Shown: positions 50,927 through 60,228, counted from the first letter of the stretch. The stretch: DNA of 64,000 bases from Sulfurimicrobium sp031426915 (GCA_031426915.1 JASJPB010000025.1:62001-126000); one strand, 5' to 3'. Program-made: numbers and translations. The notes: generated by a model not told the origin, from the sequence alone.

Positions 50927-51892
50927 ATGACCGTTTATTACCGGATTGGTTTTCTCCTCGCTGCCGTTGCGGCGTTCCAGCTCACCGGCTGCTCCTCGGT
51001 CGCACCCAAGGCCGAGCGTCCAGCGCCGGTGGCCGGCAAGCCGGCGCTCAAGGGCGGCGGCTACTACCTTGATGACGGCCCCGGCGACAACCCGCCCGCC
51101 GACCTCGACGCCATCCCCGACGCCGAACCCAGGGCCGAGCCGCTGCACAAGTTTGCCAACCGCCCCTACACCGTGCTGGGGCAGGCCTACGTCCCGATCA
51201 CCCAGATCGGGCAATACAAGACACGCGGCATCGCCTCCTGGTACGGGCGCCGCTATCACGGCCAGAAAACCGCCATGGGCGAGACCTACGACATGTATGC
51301 CATGAGCGCCGCCCACCCCACGTTGCCCCTCCCCAGCTTCGCCCGGGTTACCAACCTCTCCAACGGCAAGGCGGTGGTAGTACGCATCAACGACCGCGGG
51401 CCGTTCCATAGCAACCGCCTGGTCGACCTTTCCTACACTGCCGCCCACAAGCTGGGCGTGCTGGGCGGAGGCACCAACCAGGTGGAAGTGGAGAGCATCG
51501 ATCCGGGCAGTTATCAAGTCGCTGCCGCCAGACCAGCGCTCAGTTCACCCGAAACCAAGCCCCTGCCCGCGCAGACAGCACCCGTCGCGACGGCTCTCCC
51601 GTTGGCAGCGGCAGCGGAAACCACTGCCGCCACACCCGTGATTCCACCTACAACCGGAACGGATGGCAGCGTCTTCCTGCAACTGGGGGCATTCAGCTCG
51701 CGCGAAAACGCCGAAAACTTCAGCAGCAAGATGAAGATGGGGCTAGGCCAGCTGGTGGATAAACTGCACATCGTCGATGGCGGCGGACTGTTCCGCGTCC
51801 GTCTCGGTCCGTATGCCAGCCGTTCCGAAGCGGGGGAGGCGGCCACCCGGATCGGCCAGGCTGCGAATATTTCTCCGGTCATAGCCAGATAA
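50927..51892 (+). CDS. rlpA: RlpA family septal ring lipoprotein, DPBB and SPOR domains
   Basis: RlpA is an outer-membrane lipoprotein and, in some species, a lytic transglycosylase acting on denuded glycan strands at the septum. The 321-residue protein has a signal with lipobox (LTGC, cysteine 22), a P/A-rich linker, the double-psi barrel (about 100-190, starting GIASWYGRRYHGQKTAMGE and including INDRGPFHSNRLVDLS), and a C-terminal SPOR domain (about 245-320) that binds denuded septal glycan. The ATG at 50927 is used; an in-frame TTG at 50909 has poor spacing to a Shine-Dalgarno sequence. dacC follows in the same direction. Confidence 0.93.
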   Translation: MTVYYRIGFLLAAVAAFQLTGCSSVAPKAERPAPVAGKPALKGGGYYLDDGPGDNPPADLDAIPDAEPRAEPLHKFANRPYTVLGQAYVPITQIGQYKTRGIASWYGRRYHGQKTAMGETYDMYAMSAAHPTLPLPSFARVTNLSNGKAVVVRINDRGPFHSNRLVDLSYTAAHKLGVLGGGTNQVEVESIDPGSYQVAAARPALSSPETKPLPAQTAPVATALPLAAAAETTAATPVIPPTTGTDGSVFLQLGAFSSRENAENFSSKMKMGLGQLVDKLHIVDGGGLFRVRLGPYASRSEAGEAATRIGQAANISPVIAR

Positions 51893-51975
51893 CGCTGGAT
51901 CCGGCCGTTTCGGGGGAACCCGGGGTGAAGGTGCCGGTCTGTTATAATTTCGCCGCCTTCACTTACGGACCCGAT

Positions 51976-53109
51976 ATGAAACACCTGTTGCTGATTTTCG
52001 CCTCGCTATTCTCCACCCTTGCCGCCGCCGAACAGGCGCTACCGGTTCCACCGGCCCCGCCCGTTGCTGCGCGCGCCTATCTGCTGGCCGACTTTCCCAG
52101 CGGGCGACTGCTGGTGCAGCAGGGCGTCAACGACCGCATCGAACCCGCTTCGCTCACCAAGCTGATGACCGCCTATCTGACCTTTACCGCCATCAAGCAG
52201 GGGCGGATAAAGATGGATCAGGTGCTGCCGGTTTCAATCCGCGCCTGGAAAACCGAAGGCTCACGCATGTTCATCGAGATCAACCGGCCGGTAACGGTAC
52301 TGGAACTGATCCAGGGCATGATCATCCAGTCCGGCAACGACGCCTGCATCGCGCTGGCGGAGGGCGTGGCGGGCAGCGAGGAAGTGTTCGCCGAGATGAT
52401 GAACCAGCAGGCGGCGCGGCTGGGGATGAAGAACACCCATTACATGAATTCCACCGGCCTGCCGCACCCGCAGCACTACACCACGGCCTACGACCTGTCC
52501 CTGCTGGCGGCGGCGATCATTCGCGACTTCCCCGAGCACTACAAGTTTTACTCGATGAAGGAATACCGCTACAACAACATCACCCAGCCCAACCGCAACC
52601 GCCTGCTGTGGCTCGACCCGAGTGTGGACGGCATGAAGACCGGGCACACCGAGTCCGCCGGCTATTGCCTCATCGCCACCGCCAAGCGCGACCCGATGCG
52701 CCTTATCTCGGTGGTGCTGGGCACCGCTTCCGACAATGTGCGCGCCACGGAAAGCCAGAAGCTGCTCAATTACGGCTTCCAGTTCTTCGAAAGCACACGG
52801 GTCTATGCCAAGGAACAAACCGTTTCCACCCTGCCGGTCTGGAAAGGCAAGGAAAAAACCCTCAAGGCCGGCGTCAGCCAGGACCTTCTGGTCACGCTGC
52901 CCAAGGGCCATTACAGCCGGGTCAAGGCCAGCATTACCAGCAAACAGCCGCTGCTCGCGCCCATCTCGGCGGGTCAGGCGGTCGGCACCATCCAGCTTTC
53001 CCTGGATGACAAGCCCCTCGCCGATTACCCGCTGGTGGCGCTGGAAGCCGTGCCGGTGGGCAACATTTTCGGTCGCGCCTGGGACACCGTCAAACTATGG
53101 TTCAAATAG
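51976..53109 (+). CDS. dacC: D-alanyl-D-alanine carboxypeptidase (PBP5/6 type)
   Basis: A periplasmic, membrane-tethered enzyme that removes the terminal D-alanine from peptidoglycan pentapeptides. The 377-residue protein has a signal peptide (LLLIFASLFSTLAAA), active-site SLTK (S59-K62), SGN at 119-121 and KTG at 221-223, followed by the C-terminal beta domain and an amphipathic tail (GRAWDTVKLWFK) for membrane attachment. The ATG at 51976 gives the signal peptide. It overlaps the D-amino acid aminotransferase gene by 13 bases and begins the dacC-dat-ybeD-lipB-lipA operon. dacA would be an equally valid name. Confidence 0.95.
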   Translation: MKHLLLIFASLFSTLAAAEQALPVPPAPPVAARAYLLADFPSGRLLVQQGVNDRIEPASLTKLMTAYLTFTAIKQGRIKMDQVLPVSIRAWKTEGSRMFIEINRPVTVLELIQGMIIQSGNDACIALAEGVAGSEEVFAEMMNQQAARLGMKNTHYMNSTGLPHPQHYTTAYDLSLLAAAIIRDFPEHYKFYSMKEYRYNNITQPNRNRLLWLDPSVDGMKTGHTESAGYCLIATAKRDPMRLISVVLGTASDNVRATESQKLLNYGFQFFESTRVYAKEQTVSTLPVWKGKEKTLKAGVSQDLLVTLPKGHYSRVKASITSKQPLLAPISAGQAVGTIQLSLDDKPLADYPLVALEAVPVGNIFGRAWDTVKLWFK

Positions 53110-53960
53110 TCCACCTTAACGGACAATTTCTGCCGCTGGAGGAAGCCCGCATCCCGGTTCTGGATCGCGGCTTCATCTTCGGCGACGGCGTATACGAAGT
53201 AATTCCGGTTTTTTCGCGCCATACCTTCCGCTTGCAGGATCACCTGCAACGCCTGCAGCACAGCCTGGACGGCATCCGCCTTGCCAACCCGCACACGGAT
53301 GCCGAATGGCGGGAAATCGTGAGCCAGATGATCGCTCGTAACCAGGACCAGGACCAATATCTCTACCTGCACATCACGCGCGGCGTGGCCAAGCGCGACC
53401 ATGCCTTCCCCGAGAACACGCCGGCCACGGTGTTCCTGATGAGCAGCCCGCTGCCACCTGCCGACCCGGCGCTGCGGGAAAACGGCGTGAGCGCGATAAC
53501 CGCGACCGACAACCGCTGGCTGCGCTGCGACATCAAGGCCATCTCGCTGTTGCCCAACGTGCTGCTGCGGCAGCTGTCGGTGGATGCGGGCGCTTCGGAA
53601 ACCGTGATGCTGCGCGACGGATTCCTCAGCGAAGGTTCGGCCAGCAACATATTCGTGGTCAAGAACGGCATTCTGCTTGCGCCCCCCAAGGGGCAACTGA
53701 TGTTGCCGGGCATCACTTATGACGTGATGCTGGAACTTGCCACAGCCAACGCGATCCCATTCCGCGTGGAACCGGTCCCCGAAAGCACGCTGCGCGGTGC
53801 CGACGAAATCTGGCTCACTTCCTCCACCCGGGAGGTGCAGGCCATCACCGAACTCGATGGCACGCCGGTCGGCACGGGCAAACCGGGCCCGCTTTACCGG
53901 AACATGGACCGGCTGTACCAGGATTACAAAGCGACCGTCATGCGCCAGCCTTCAGTATGA
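53097..53960 (+). CDS. dat: D-amino acid aminotransferase (class IV)
   Basis: A PLP class IV aminotransferase, 287 residues, that makes D-alanine or D-glutamate for cell walls or degrades D-amino acids. The PLP lysine is K147 (DIKAISLLPNVL), the phosphate-side glutamate E179 in SEGSASN, and the early GDGVYEVIPV segment (29-38) fits D-amino acid rather than branched-chain enzymes. It overlaps dacC by 13 bases and the ybeD gene by four, consistent with recycling of D-alanine released by the carboxypeptidase. Confidence 0.92.
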   Translation: MVQIVHLNGQFLPLEEARIPVLDRGFIFGDGVYEVIPVFSRHTFRLQDHLQRLQHSLDGIRLANPHTDAEWREIVSQMIARNQDQDQYLYLHITRGVAKRDHAFPENTPATVFLMSSPLPPADPALRENGVSAITATDNRWLRCDIKAISLLPNVLLRQLSVDAGASETVMLRDGFLSEGSASNIFVVKNGILLAPPKGQLMLPGITYDVMLELATANAIPFRVEPVPESTLRGADEIWLTSSTREVQAITELDGTPVGTGKPGPLYRNMDRLYQDYKATVMRQPSV

Positions 53961-54223
53961 ATGATCAAGAAACCCTGCTGGAATTCCCCTGCGCCTTCCC
54001 CATCAAGATCATGGGTCGGATGGAGGACGGCTTCGCCGCTACCATGGTGGAAGTCGTGCTGCGCCACGCCCCGGATTTCGACGCCGCCACGGTGACCATG
54101 AAGGCCAGCAGCAGTAACAAGTACCTGTCCCTCACCTGCACCATCAACGCCGTTTCCAAGCAGCAGCTGGACGAGCTTTACCGCGAAATCAGCGCGCATC
54201 CACTGGTGGTAATGGCGCTATAA
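53957..54223 (+). CDS. ybeD: DUF493 family protein YbeD
   Basis: This 88-residue protein belongs to the DUF493/YbeD family, an ACT-like alpha-beta fold of unknown function. TLLEFPCAFPIKIMG at the N-terminus and the C-terminal YREISAHPLVVMAL are characteristic. It lies between dat and lipB, with a four-base overlap before it and one base before lipB, the same place as in E. coli (dacA-ybeD-lipB). Confidence 0.93.
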   Translation: MNDQETLLEFPCAFPIKIMGRMEDGFAATMVEVVLRHAPDFDAATVTMKASSSNKYLSLTCTINAVSKQQLDELYREISAHPLVVMAL

Positions 54224-54224
54224 C

Positions 54225-54866
54225 GTGAAAGTCGCGGAGGGAAAGATCATTGTGCGCAGGCATTCAGGCCTGACCGAATACACCCCCACCTTCCAGGCCA
54301 TGCAGGACTTCACGGCGCGACGCGGGCCGGATACGCCGGACGAACTGTGGCTGTTGCAGCACCCTCCCGTTTATACCCAGGGCTTGGCAGGAAAGCCCGA
54401 ACACCTGCTGCGGAAAAGCGATATCCCGGTGGTAAAAATCGACCGCGGCGGCCAGATTACCTACCACGGCCCAGGCCAAATCGTCGCTTATCTGCTGCTG
54501 GACCTGAAACGCCGCGGCTTGGGCGTAAAGGAGCTGGTAAACCGCATGGAACAGGCCGTCATCGACTTGCTGGCTGAATACGCCCTGCATGCCGAGCGCC
54601 GCACCAAGGCCCCCGGCGTCTATGTGAACGATGCGAAAATCGCCGCGCTGGGGCTCAGGATCAAGAACAATTGCAGCTACCACGGCCTCTCCCTTAACGT
54701 GGACATGGACCTGACGCCGTTCGACAATATCAACCCCTGCGGCTACGCCGGGCTGTCGGTCACACAGACCCGCGACCAGGGCATCGCAGCCGATGCGGAC
54801 TCGCTGGCGCAAGCCCTGGCACGGCACCTGCTGCTGCAGTTGGGATATACTTGCCCTCCACATTAA
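54225..54866 (+). CDS. lipB: Octanoyltransferase LipB
   Basis: LipB moves the octanoyl group from acyl carrier protein to lipoyl domains, the first step of lipoate synthesis. The 213-residue protein contains RGGQITYHGPGQ at 74-85, the catalytic lysine K138 (NDAKIAALG) and the nucleophilic cysteine C172 (NPCGYAGLSVTQ). The GTG at 54225 lies one base after the ybeD stop; a GTG at 54252 is a shorter alternative. lipA follows 27 bp later. Confidence 0.96.
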   Translation: MKVAEGKIIVRRHSGLTEYTPTFQAMQDFTARRGPDTPDELWLLQHPPVYTQGLAGKPEHLLRKSDIPVVKIDRGGQITYHGPGQIVAYLLLDLKRRGLGVKELVNRMEQAVIDLLAEYALHAERRTKAPGVYVNDAKIAALGLRIKNNCSYHGLSLNVDMDLTPFDNINPCGYAGLSVTQTRDQGIAADADSLAQALARHLLLQLGYTCPPH

Positions 54867-54893
54867 CCACTTGGCTTAACGTGAATATTCCTC

Positions 54894-55823
54894 ATGGCTG
54901 ACCCCAAACTCCACAAAGGCGCCGCCAAGACGTCGCGCATCCCGATCAAGATCGTGCCCCAGGAGCCGCTGCGCAAACCGTCCTGGATACGCGCCAAGGT
55001 CGTCTCCGGCGGCAAGTTCGGCGAAATCAAGCAGATCCTGCGCGAGCACAGCCTGCACACGGTATGCGAGGAAGCCGCCTGCCCCAACATCGGCGAATGC
55101 TTCAGTCACGGCACCGCCACCTTCATGATCCTGGGCGACCTGTGCACGCGGCGCTGCCCGTTCTGCGACGTGGGCCACGGCAAGCCGCTGCCGCCCGACG
55201 CCAATGAGCCGGAACAACTGGCGCGTACCATTGCCGCCATGAAGCTGAAATATGTGGTGATCACCAGCGTCGACCGCGACGACCTGCGCGATGGCGGCGC
55301 CGGGCACTTCGCCGCCTGCATCCACGCCGTGCGCGCAGCCTCGCCGAACACCCGTATCGAAACCCTGGTGCCGGACTTCCGCGGCCGCCTGGAAATCGCA
55401 CTGGAAATCCTCGGCGGCGAGCCGCCCGACGTACTCAACCATAATCTCGAAACCGTGCCGCGTCTCTACAAACAGGCCCGCCCCGGCGCCGATTACGTCC
55501 ACTCGCTGCAACTGCTGCAAGCATTCAAGCATGGAAATCCCGGCATCCCCACCAAATCCGGGCTGATGGTCGGCCTGGGAGAAACGGACGAGGAAATCCT
55601 CGCCGTGATGCGCGACCTGCGCGCCCACCAGGTGGACATGCTGACCATCGGCCAGTACCTGCAACCCTCACGCCATCACCTGCCAGTGATGCGCTTCGTG
55701 ACGCCGGAGCAGTTCGAGACGTTCTCGCTGGCGGCAAAACAAATGGGTTTCAGGAACGCCGCCTGCGGGCCGATGGTAAGGTCGAGTTACCATGCCGACT
55801 TGCAGGCGCATGATGTGACTTGA
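54894..55823 (+). CDS. lipA: Lipoyl synthase
   Basis: A radical-SAM enzyme that inserts two sulfurs into the octanoyl chain. The auxiliary iron-sulfur cluster cysteines are C58, C63 and C69 (CEEAACPNIGEC), the radical-SAM cysteines C84, C88 and C91 (CTRRCPFC), and the C-terminal serine ligand is in VRSSYHAD. The 309-residue length is normal. It completes the lipoate half of the dacC-lipA operon; lipB supplies its substrate. Confidence 0.97.
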   Translation: MADPKLHKGAAKTSRIPIKIVPQEPLRKPSWIRAKVVSGGKFGEIKQILREHSLHTVCEEAACPNIGECFSHGTATFMILGDLCTRRCPFCDVGHGKPLPPDANEPEQLARTIAAMKLKYVVITSVDRDDLRDGGAGHFAACIHAVRAASPNTRIETLVPDFRGRLEIALEILGGEPPDVLNHNLETVPRLYKQARPGADYVHSLQLLQAFKHGNPGIPTKSGLMVGLGETDEEILAVMRDLRAHQVDMLTIGQYLQPSRHHLPVMRFVTPEQFETFSLAAKQMGFRNAACGPMVRSSYHADLQAHDVT

Positions 55824-55866
55824 TGCGGATTGCGGCATTTTTAGATGAATTAGATCGGGGCAAACA

Positions 55867-56346
55867 GTGATCAACAATGACGTATTACGCAGCATTCGCT
55901 TTGCGCTGGACCTCAGCGACGCGAAAGTGGTGGCGATGATCAAGCTGGCCGAGCGCGAGGTGGAGCAAACCGAGGTCACGAGCTTCCTGAAGAAGGAAGA
56001 GGAAGAAGGTTTTGTCGAGTGCGGCGACGATGTCCTGGTGTCGTTTCTGGATGGCTTGATCATTCACCGAAGGGGCAAGATGGAGCCCAGGCCGGAGCAG
56101 GACAGGAAACCGGAACGCCGCCTGACCAATAACGCCATCCTGAAAAAGCTGCGGGTAGCCTTTGAGCTGAAAGAAGAGGATATGCATAAAGTTCTGGAAC
56201 TGGCCGGGTTCGGTGTATCCAAGCCTGAATTGAGCGCCCTGTTCAGGCAAAAGGGCCACAAGAACTACCGGGCATGCGGCGATCAGTTGCTGCGGAATTT
56301 CTTGAAGGGCCTGGTGACCCGGCACAGAGGTGGTCAACCGCAATGA
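55867..56346 (+). CDS. yehS: DUF1456 (YehS) family protein
   Basis: This 159-residue protein consists of two similar helical halves, each beginning NNDVLRSIRFALDLSD or NNAILKKLRVAFELKE and ending with a CGD/LL/FL(D/K)GLI motif: DUF1456, the YehS family. The function is unknown. The duplication is easily seen at residues 3-70 and 81-150. Translation probably starts at a GTG. Its stop overlaps the RIO1-like kinase start by four bases (ATGA), so the two are coupled. Confidence 0.9.
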   Translation: MINNDVLRSIRFALDLSDAKVVAMIKLAEREVEQTEVTSFLKKEEEEGFVECGDDVLVSFLDGLIIHRRGKMEPRPEQDRKPERRLTNNAILKKLRVAFELKEEDMHKVLELAGFGVSKPELSALFRQKGHKNYRACGDQLLRNFLKGLVTRHRGGQPQ

Positions 56347-57203
56347 AAATCCCCAAAAGACTCCAGCCACTGGTTGAAGACGGCCTGGTCGATGACGTCG
56401 TGCGCCAGCTCATGAGCGGCAAGGAGGCGATGGTGTTCGTGGTGCGCTGCGGGGAAGAAATTCGCTGCGCCAAGGTGTACAAGGAAGCCAACAAACGCAG
56501 CTTCCGCCAGAGCGTGGACTATACCGAGGGCCGCAAGGTCAAGAACAGCCGCCAGGCCCGCGCCATGGAGAAAGGCTCGCGCTATGGCCGCAAATCGCAG
56601 GAAGAGGCGTGGCAGAACGCCGAGGTGGATGCCTTATACCGTCTCGCTGCCGCCGGCGTGCGTGTGCCCAAGCCCTATAACTTCCACGAGGGCGTGCTGC
56701 TGATGGAACTGGTGACCGACATCAACGGCAATGCCGCCCCACGGCTCAACGATGTGGTGCTGACGGAGGAACTGGCGCGAGCGTACCATCACGCCCTGCT
56801 TCAGGAGGTGGTGCGCATGCTTTGCGCCGGAGTGGTCCACGGCGATCTGTCCGAATTCAACGTCCTCCTCGGCTGCGATGGACCCGTCATCATCGACCTG
56901 CCGCAAGCGATTGATGCCGCTGGCAACAAACACGCCAGCAGCATGCTGGAACGGGACGTCGAAAACCTGGCGAACTATTTCGGACGTTTCGCTCCCGGGC
57001 TGCGCAAGACCGACTACGGCAAAGAAATCTGGTCGCTCTACGAGAAGGGCGAGCTGCATAGCGAAGTCAAGCTGACCGGCCGCTTCGAGCGCATCGAAAA
57101 ACCGGCTGATCTCGGCGGCGTGATGCGGGAAATCAATGCCGCGCTCGCCGCAGAGGCGGCACGGCAGCGTCCACCGGAAACGGACCAGCAGGACACTCAT
57201 TAG
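56343..57203 (+). CDS. RIO1-like protein kinase (PA4780 type)
   Basis: A bacterial RIO-family serine kinase of 286 residues. The catalytic loop is HGDLSEFN (166-173, D168) and the metal-binding loop IDLPQA (184-189), which in RIO1 reads IDFPQ. The nucleotide-binding N-lobe has SGKEAMVFVVR at 25-35 and the likely lysine in CAKVYK. Bacterial members are unstudied in function; ribosome maturation roles are known only for archaeal and eukaryotic RIO1. It is coupled to DUF1456 upstream. The substrate is unknown. Confidence 0.9.
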   Translation: MKIPKRLQPLVEDGLVDDVVRQLMSGKEAMVFVVRCGEEIRCAKVYKEANKRSFRQSVDYTEGRKVKNSRQARAMEKGSRYGRKSQEEAWQNAEVDALYRLAAAGVRVPKPYNFHEGVLLMELVTDINGNAAPRLNDVVLTEELARAYHHALLQEVVRMLCAGVVHGDLSEFNVLLGCDGPVIIDLPQAIDAAGNKHASSMLERDVENLANYFGRFAPGLRKTDYGKEIWSLYEKGELHSEVKLTGRFERIEKPADLGGVMREINAALAAEAARQRPPETDQQDTH

Positions 57204-57213
57204 AAACATCAGC

Positions 57214-57552
57214 ATGAATAGCGCCACTGCCGATGTTGGCAATTCAGCCATCTCCTGTGCCACCTGCGAAGCCTGCTGTTGCAGGCTGGAAGTGTTGTTG
57301 ATGGCCGGCGACGACATTCCCCCCCGGCTGACGGCAGTGAATCAGTGGGGCGGGTGGGTGATGGCGCGCCTGGACGATGGCTGGTGTGCAGCCCTGGACC
57401 GAAACACCATGCTGTGCCGCATATATGAGCGCAGGCCATGGATATGTGGCGACTATCAGGTCGGGGAGCGCGATTGCCTCGAGCAGCGCGCCCAGCTTGT
57501 CTCTCATGCGGTTGTCACGCAAGTCGTTGTCGCAGCAAAAAAAATGGTGTAG
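57214..57552 (+). CDS. YkgJ family cysteine cluster protein
   Basis: A 112-residue protein with the YkgJ pattern of clustered cysteines: CATCEACCCR near residues 15-24, then WCAALD, LCRIYERRPWICGDY and DCLEQ, which together could bind zinc or an iron-sulfur cluster. The ATG at 57214 follows the kinase stop by 10 bases, in the same direction. The function is not known. The frame is open further upstream (from 57136) inside the kinase gene, but the cysteine motif fixes the real domain. Confidence 0.87.
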   Translation: MNSATADVGNSAISCATCEACCCRLEVLLMAGDDIPPRLTAVNQWGGWVMARLDDGWCAALDRNTMLCRIYERRPWICGDYQVGERDCLEQRAQLVSHAVVTQVVVAAKKMV

Positions 57553-57564
57553 GGTGAGCATCCC

Positions 57565-57885
57565 ATGAAAGCCCGCTCGCATCTGCTGCTGTTCCTGCTG
57601 CTTGCCTTCGCCCTGCTGTTCGCGCAGCAAGGCGCGGCGATTCACGCCCTGTCGCACTTGAGCGAACCGCAACCGACCAGCTCACAGCAAGACAAACAGC
57701 TCCCGCACTCGCCCGCCTGCGACAAATGCGTGGTGTATGCCGGCGTCGGCACTGCACTTGCCTCCAGCGCACTGGCCATGCCAGCCGCAGTCGCTCGAAT
57801 CCCGCAACTTGCGCTTATCCCCTCGGCACTGCTGTCGCAGCCCGCCCGGCTTTACCACGCCCGAGCCCCGCCCGCCCTCGTCTGA
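57565..57885 (+). CDS. Short exported protein, DUF2946-like
   Basis: The 106-residue protein has a signal-type hydrophobic N-terminus (SHLLLFLLLAFALLFAQQGAA) followed by IHALSHL, a short polar linker, and a CDKC pair with a second hydrophobic stretch (YAGVGTALASSALAM). This resembles small DUF2946 proteins found beside metal transporters and porins. The His and Cys residues suggest metal contact. It begins the cluster with the porin, binding protein and permease; the role is unknown. Confidence 0.65.
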   Translation: MKARSHLLLFLLLAFALLFAQQGAAIHALSHLSEPQPTSSQQDKQLPHSPACDKCVVYAGVGTALASSALAMPAAVARIPQLALIPSALLSQPARLYHARAPPALV

Positions 57886-57939
57886 ACTTTCAAACGGCCT
57901 TGATGGCCCTTTTTGATCCTTTGTCATGACGAGGTTCCC

Positions 57940-59310
57940 ATGTTTAGACGCAAACTCATTGCGTCCGGCATCACATTGATGCTGGGCGCCCCGCTGTCCG
58001 CGTTCGCCGCGGACAGCGCGGACATGCTGCAAATCCGCAACGAAATCAAGGCGCTCAGGCAGAGCTACGAAGCGCGCATCGAAGCGCTGGAGCAGCGCCT
58101 GCAGCGCGCCGAAGCCGTTGCCGACAAAGCGGAAAACCATGCAGTCACGCGCGCTACGGCAAACACGCCGCCCAGTGCCGCCAACGCCTTCAATCCCGAG
58201 ATCTCGCTGATTCTCTCCGGCACCTACACCAACCTGTCGCAAGACCCCGCCAATTACCGCATCGGCGGCTTCCTGCCCAACGGCGGGGAAATCGGGCCGG
58301 GGCAGCGCGGCTTCAGCCTGGCCGAATCCGAGCTGGTGGTCGCGGCCAACATCGATCCTTATCTGCGCGGCCAGTTTACCCTTGCCGTCACACCGGAAGA
58401 CACCGTGGGCGTGGAAGAGGCTTACATCCAGACGATTGGCCTGGGCAAGGGCCTCACCGCCAAGGCCGGGCGCTTCATGTCCGGCGTCGGTTACCTCAAC
58501 GAACAGCATGCCCATGTCTGGGATTTCGTCGATGCTCCGCTGGCCTACCAGGCCTTTTTCGGCGGGCAGTTCAAGGACGACGGCGTGCAGCTGAAATGGC
58601 TGGCACCCACCGATATTTTCCTGGAACTCGGCGCGGAAATGGGCCGGGGCCGCAGCTTCCCCGCCAGCGACCGCAACAAGAATGGCATCGGAGCGGGAAC
58701 CGTGTTCGCCCATCTCGGCGGCGACGTGGGAAACAGCCATAGCTGGCGCGCCGGACTGTCCTATCTGCGGACTTCGCCGCGCGAGCGCGCCTATGCCGTC
58801 AGCGACAACCTGGGCATGGCAGTGGAAAACACATTCAGTGGCAACAGCCGCCTCGCCATCGCCGATCTCGTATGGAAATGGGCACCCAACGGCAATCCGG
58901 TACAGACCAACTTCAAGCTCCAGGGCGAGTATTTCCACAGCCGCGAGGACGGCGACCTGAGCTACGACAGCGGCGCGGTTTCCGCCGGGAGCAACACCGA
59001 CCGCTATGCTGCGGCACAATCCGGCTGGTACTTGCAGGGCGTCTACCAGTTCATGCCGCACTGGCGAGTGGGGCTACGGCGCGACCAGCTGGATTCCGGC
59101 AGCGTCGATTACGCGTCCAACAGCGCCACGCTGTCGCAGGCGGCCTTCAACCCGGCCAAAACCAGTCTGATGTTCGATTACAGCCCGAGCGAGTTTTCGC
59201 GCTTGCGCCTGCAATTCGCACAGGACAAATCGCGCCCGGAAGCCACCGACAGCCAGGTGTTCCTGCAATACCTGATGAGCCTGGGCGCCCACGGCGCCCA
59301 CAAATTCTAA
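57940..59310 (+). CDS. Outer-membrane porin-like protein with N-terminal coiled coil
   Basis: The 456-residue protein has a signal peptide (IASGITLMLGAPLSAFA), a coiled coil at about 29-60 (IRNEIKALRQSYEARIEALEQRL), then alternating amphipathic strands with aromatic belts and a C-terminal LQYLMSLGAHGAHKF. This is a beta-barrel porin layout. Adjacent genes encode a metal-binding protein and permease, so it may be the outer-membrane channel for the metal. The GAHGAHKF tail adds histidines. Start at ATG 57940 with gagg Shine-Dalgarno. Metal specificity is inferred from context. Confidence 0.8.
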   Translation: MFRRKLIASGITLMLGAPLSAFAADSADMLQIRNEIKALRQSYEARIEALEQRLQRAEAVADKAENHAVTRATANTPPSAANAFNPEISLILSGTYTNLSQDPANYRIGGFLPNGGEIGPGQRGFSLAESELVVAANIDPYLRGQFTLAVTPEDTVGVEEAYIQTIGLGKGLTAKAGRFMSGVGYLNEQHAHVWDFVDAPLAYQAFFGGQFKDDGVQLKWLAPTDIFLELGAEMGRGRSFPASDRNKNGIGAGTVFAHLGGDVGNSHSWRAGLSYLRTSPRERAYAVSDNLGMAVENTFSGNSRLAIADLVWKWAPNGNPVQTNFKLQGEYFHSREDGDLSYDSGAVSAGSNTDRYAAAQSGWYLQGVYQFMPHWRVGLRRDQLDSGSVDYASNSATLSQAAFNPAKTSLMFDYSPSEFSRLRLQFAQDKSRPEATDSQVFLQYLMSLGAHGAHKF

Positions 59311-59319
59311 GGAGCCGCC

Positions 59320-60228
59320 ATGTTGAATCAAACGCTTAAATTCCTCGCTGCATCCATCCTGACGGTCTTCGCCGTGCCCGCCTTCGCCGCCCTCAACATC
59401 CTTGCCTGTGAGCCCGAATGGGGCGCGCTGGCACAGGAGCTGGGCGGCGAGCTGGTATCCGTTTACAACGCCACCAACGCGCTGCAGGACCCGCACCGCG
59501 TCGAGGCCAAGCCCAGCCTGTTGGCGCGCGCGCGCAGCGCCGACCTGCTGGCCTGCACCGGTGCGGAGCTGGAAGCGGGCTGGCTGCCCATCCTGCTGCG
59601 CCAGTCCGGCAACCCGAAAATCCAGCCCGGCAAGGCGGGATACTTCGAGGCGGCACGCCATGTGCGCATGCTGGAAGTCCCGGCGCGCCTCGATCGGGCA
59701 GAAGGAGACGTGCATGCCGGCGGCAATCCGCACATTCAGACCGACCCGCGCAATATCGCCCTGGTGGCGACGGCATTGGCAAAACAGCTGGCCGAGGCCG
59801 ACCCCGCCAATGCGGCAAGCTACCAGGCTCGCCACCAGGACTTCTCGCGGCGCTGGCAGGCGGCAATGGCGCGCTGGGAAAGTCAGGCTGCACCGCTCAG
59901 GGGCACGGCCATCGTGGTGCAGCACAAGGGCTTCCCCTATCTGGAGGTCTGGCTCGGGCTGAAGCAAATCGCCACGCTGGAGCCCAAGCCCGGGGTGGAG
60001 CCCAGCAGCGGCCATCTGGCCCAGGTGCTGGCCAGCTTGCAGCATCAACCGGCGCGGATGATCGTGCGCGCCGCCTACAATGACGGCCGCTCCTCGGAAT
60101 GGCTGGCCGGCCGGACCAGGATCCCGGCCGTCGAACTGCCGTTCACGGTCGGCGGCTCCGCGCAGGCGAAGGACCTGTTCGGCCTGTTCGACGACACCCT
60201 GCGGCGCCTGCTGGAGGCGGCGAAATGA
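59320..60228 (+). CDS. Metal ABC transporter substrate-binding protein (ZnuA-like)
   Basis: A periplasmic cluster A-I binding protein of 302 residues for zinc or manganese. The signal peptide is LAASILTVFAVPAFA. Candidate metal ligands are H59 (DPHRVEAKP), H132 and H138 (VHAGGNPHIQ), and H202 (QHKG), with the DPRN segment after the second. No long His/Asp loop typical of ZnuA is present. The Shine-Dalgarno sequence aaggag lies just before the ATG. It overlaps the permease by four bases. No ATPase gene is adjacent. Confidence 0.87.
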   Translation: MLNQTLKFLAASILTVFAVPAFAALNILACEPEWGALAQELGGELVSVYNATNALQDPHRVEAKPSLLARARSADLLACTGAELEAGWLPILLRQSGNPKIQPGKAGYFEAARHVRMLEVPARLDRAEGDVHAGGNPHIQTDPRNIALVATALAKQLAEADPANAASYQARHQDFSRRWQAAMARWESQAAPLRGTAIVVQHKGFPYLEVWLGLKQIATLEPKPGVEPSSGHLAQVLASLQHQPARMIVRAAYNDGRSSEWLAGRTRIPAVELPFTVGGSAQAKDLFGLFDDTLRRLLEAAK

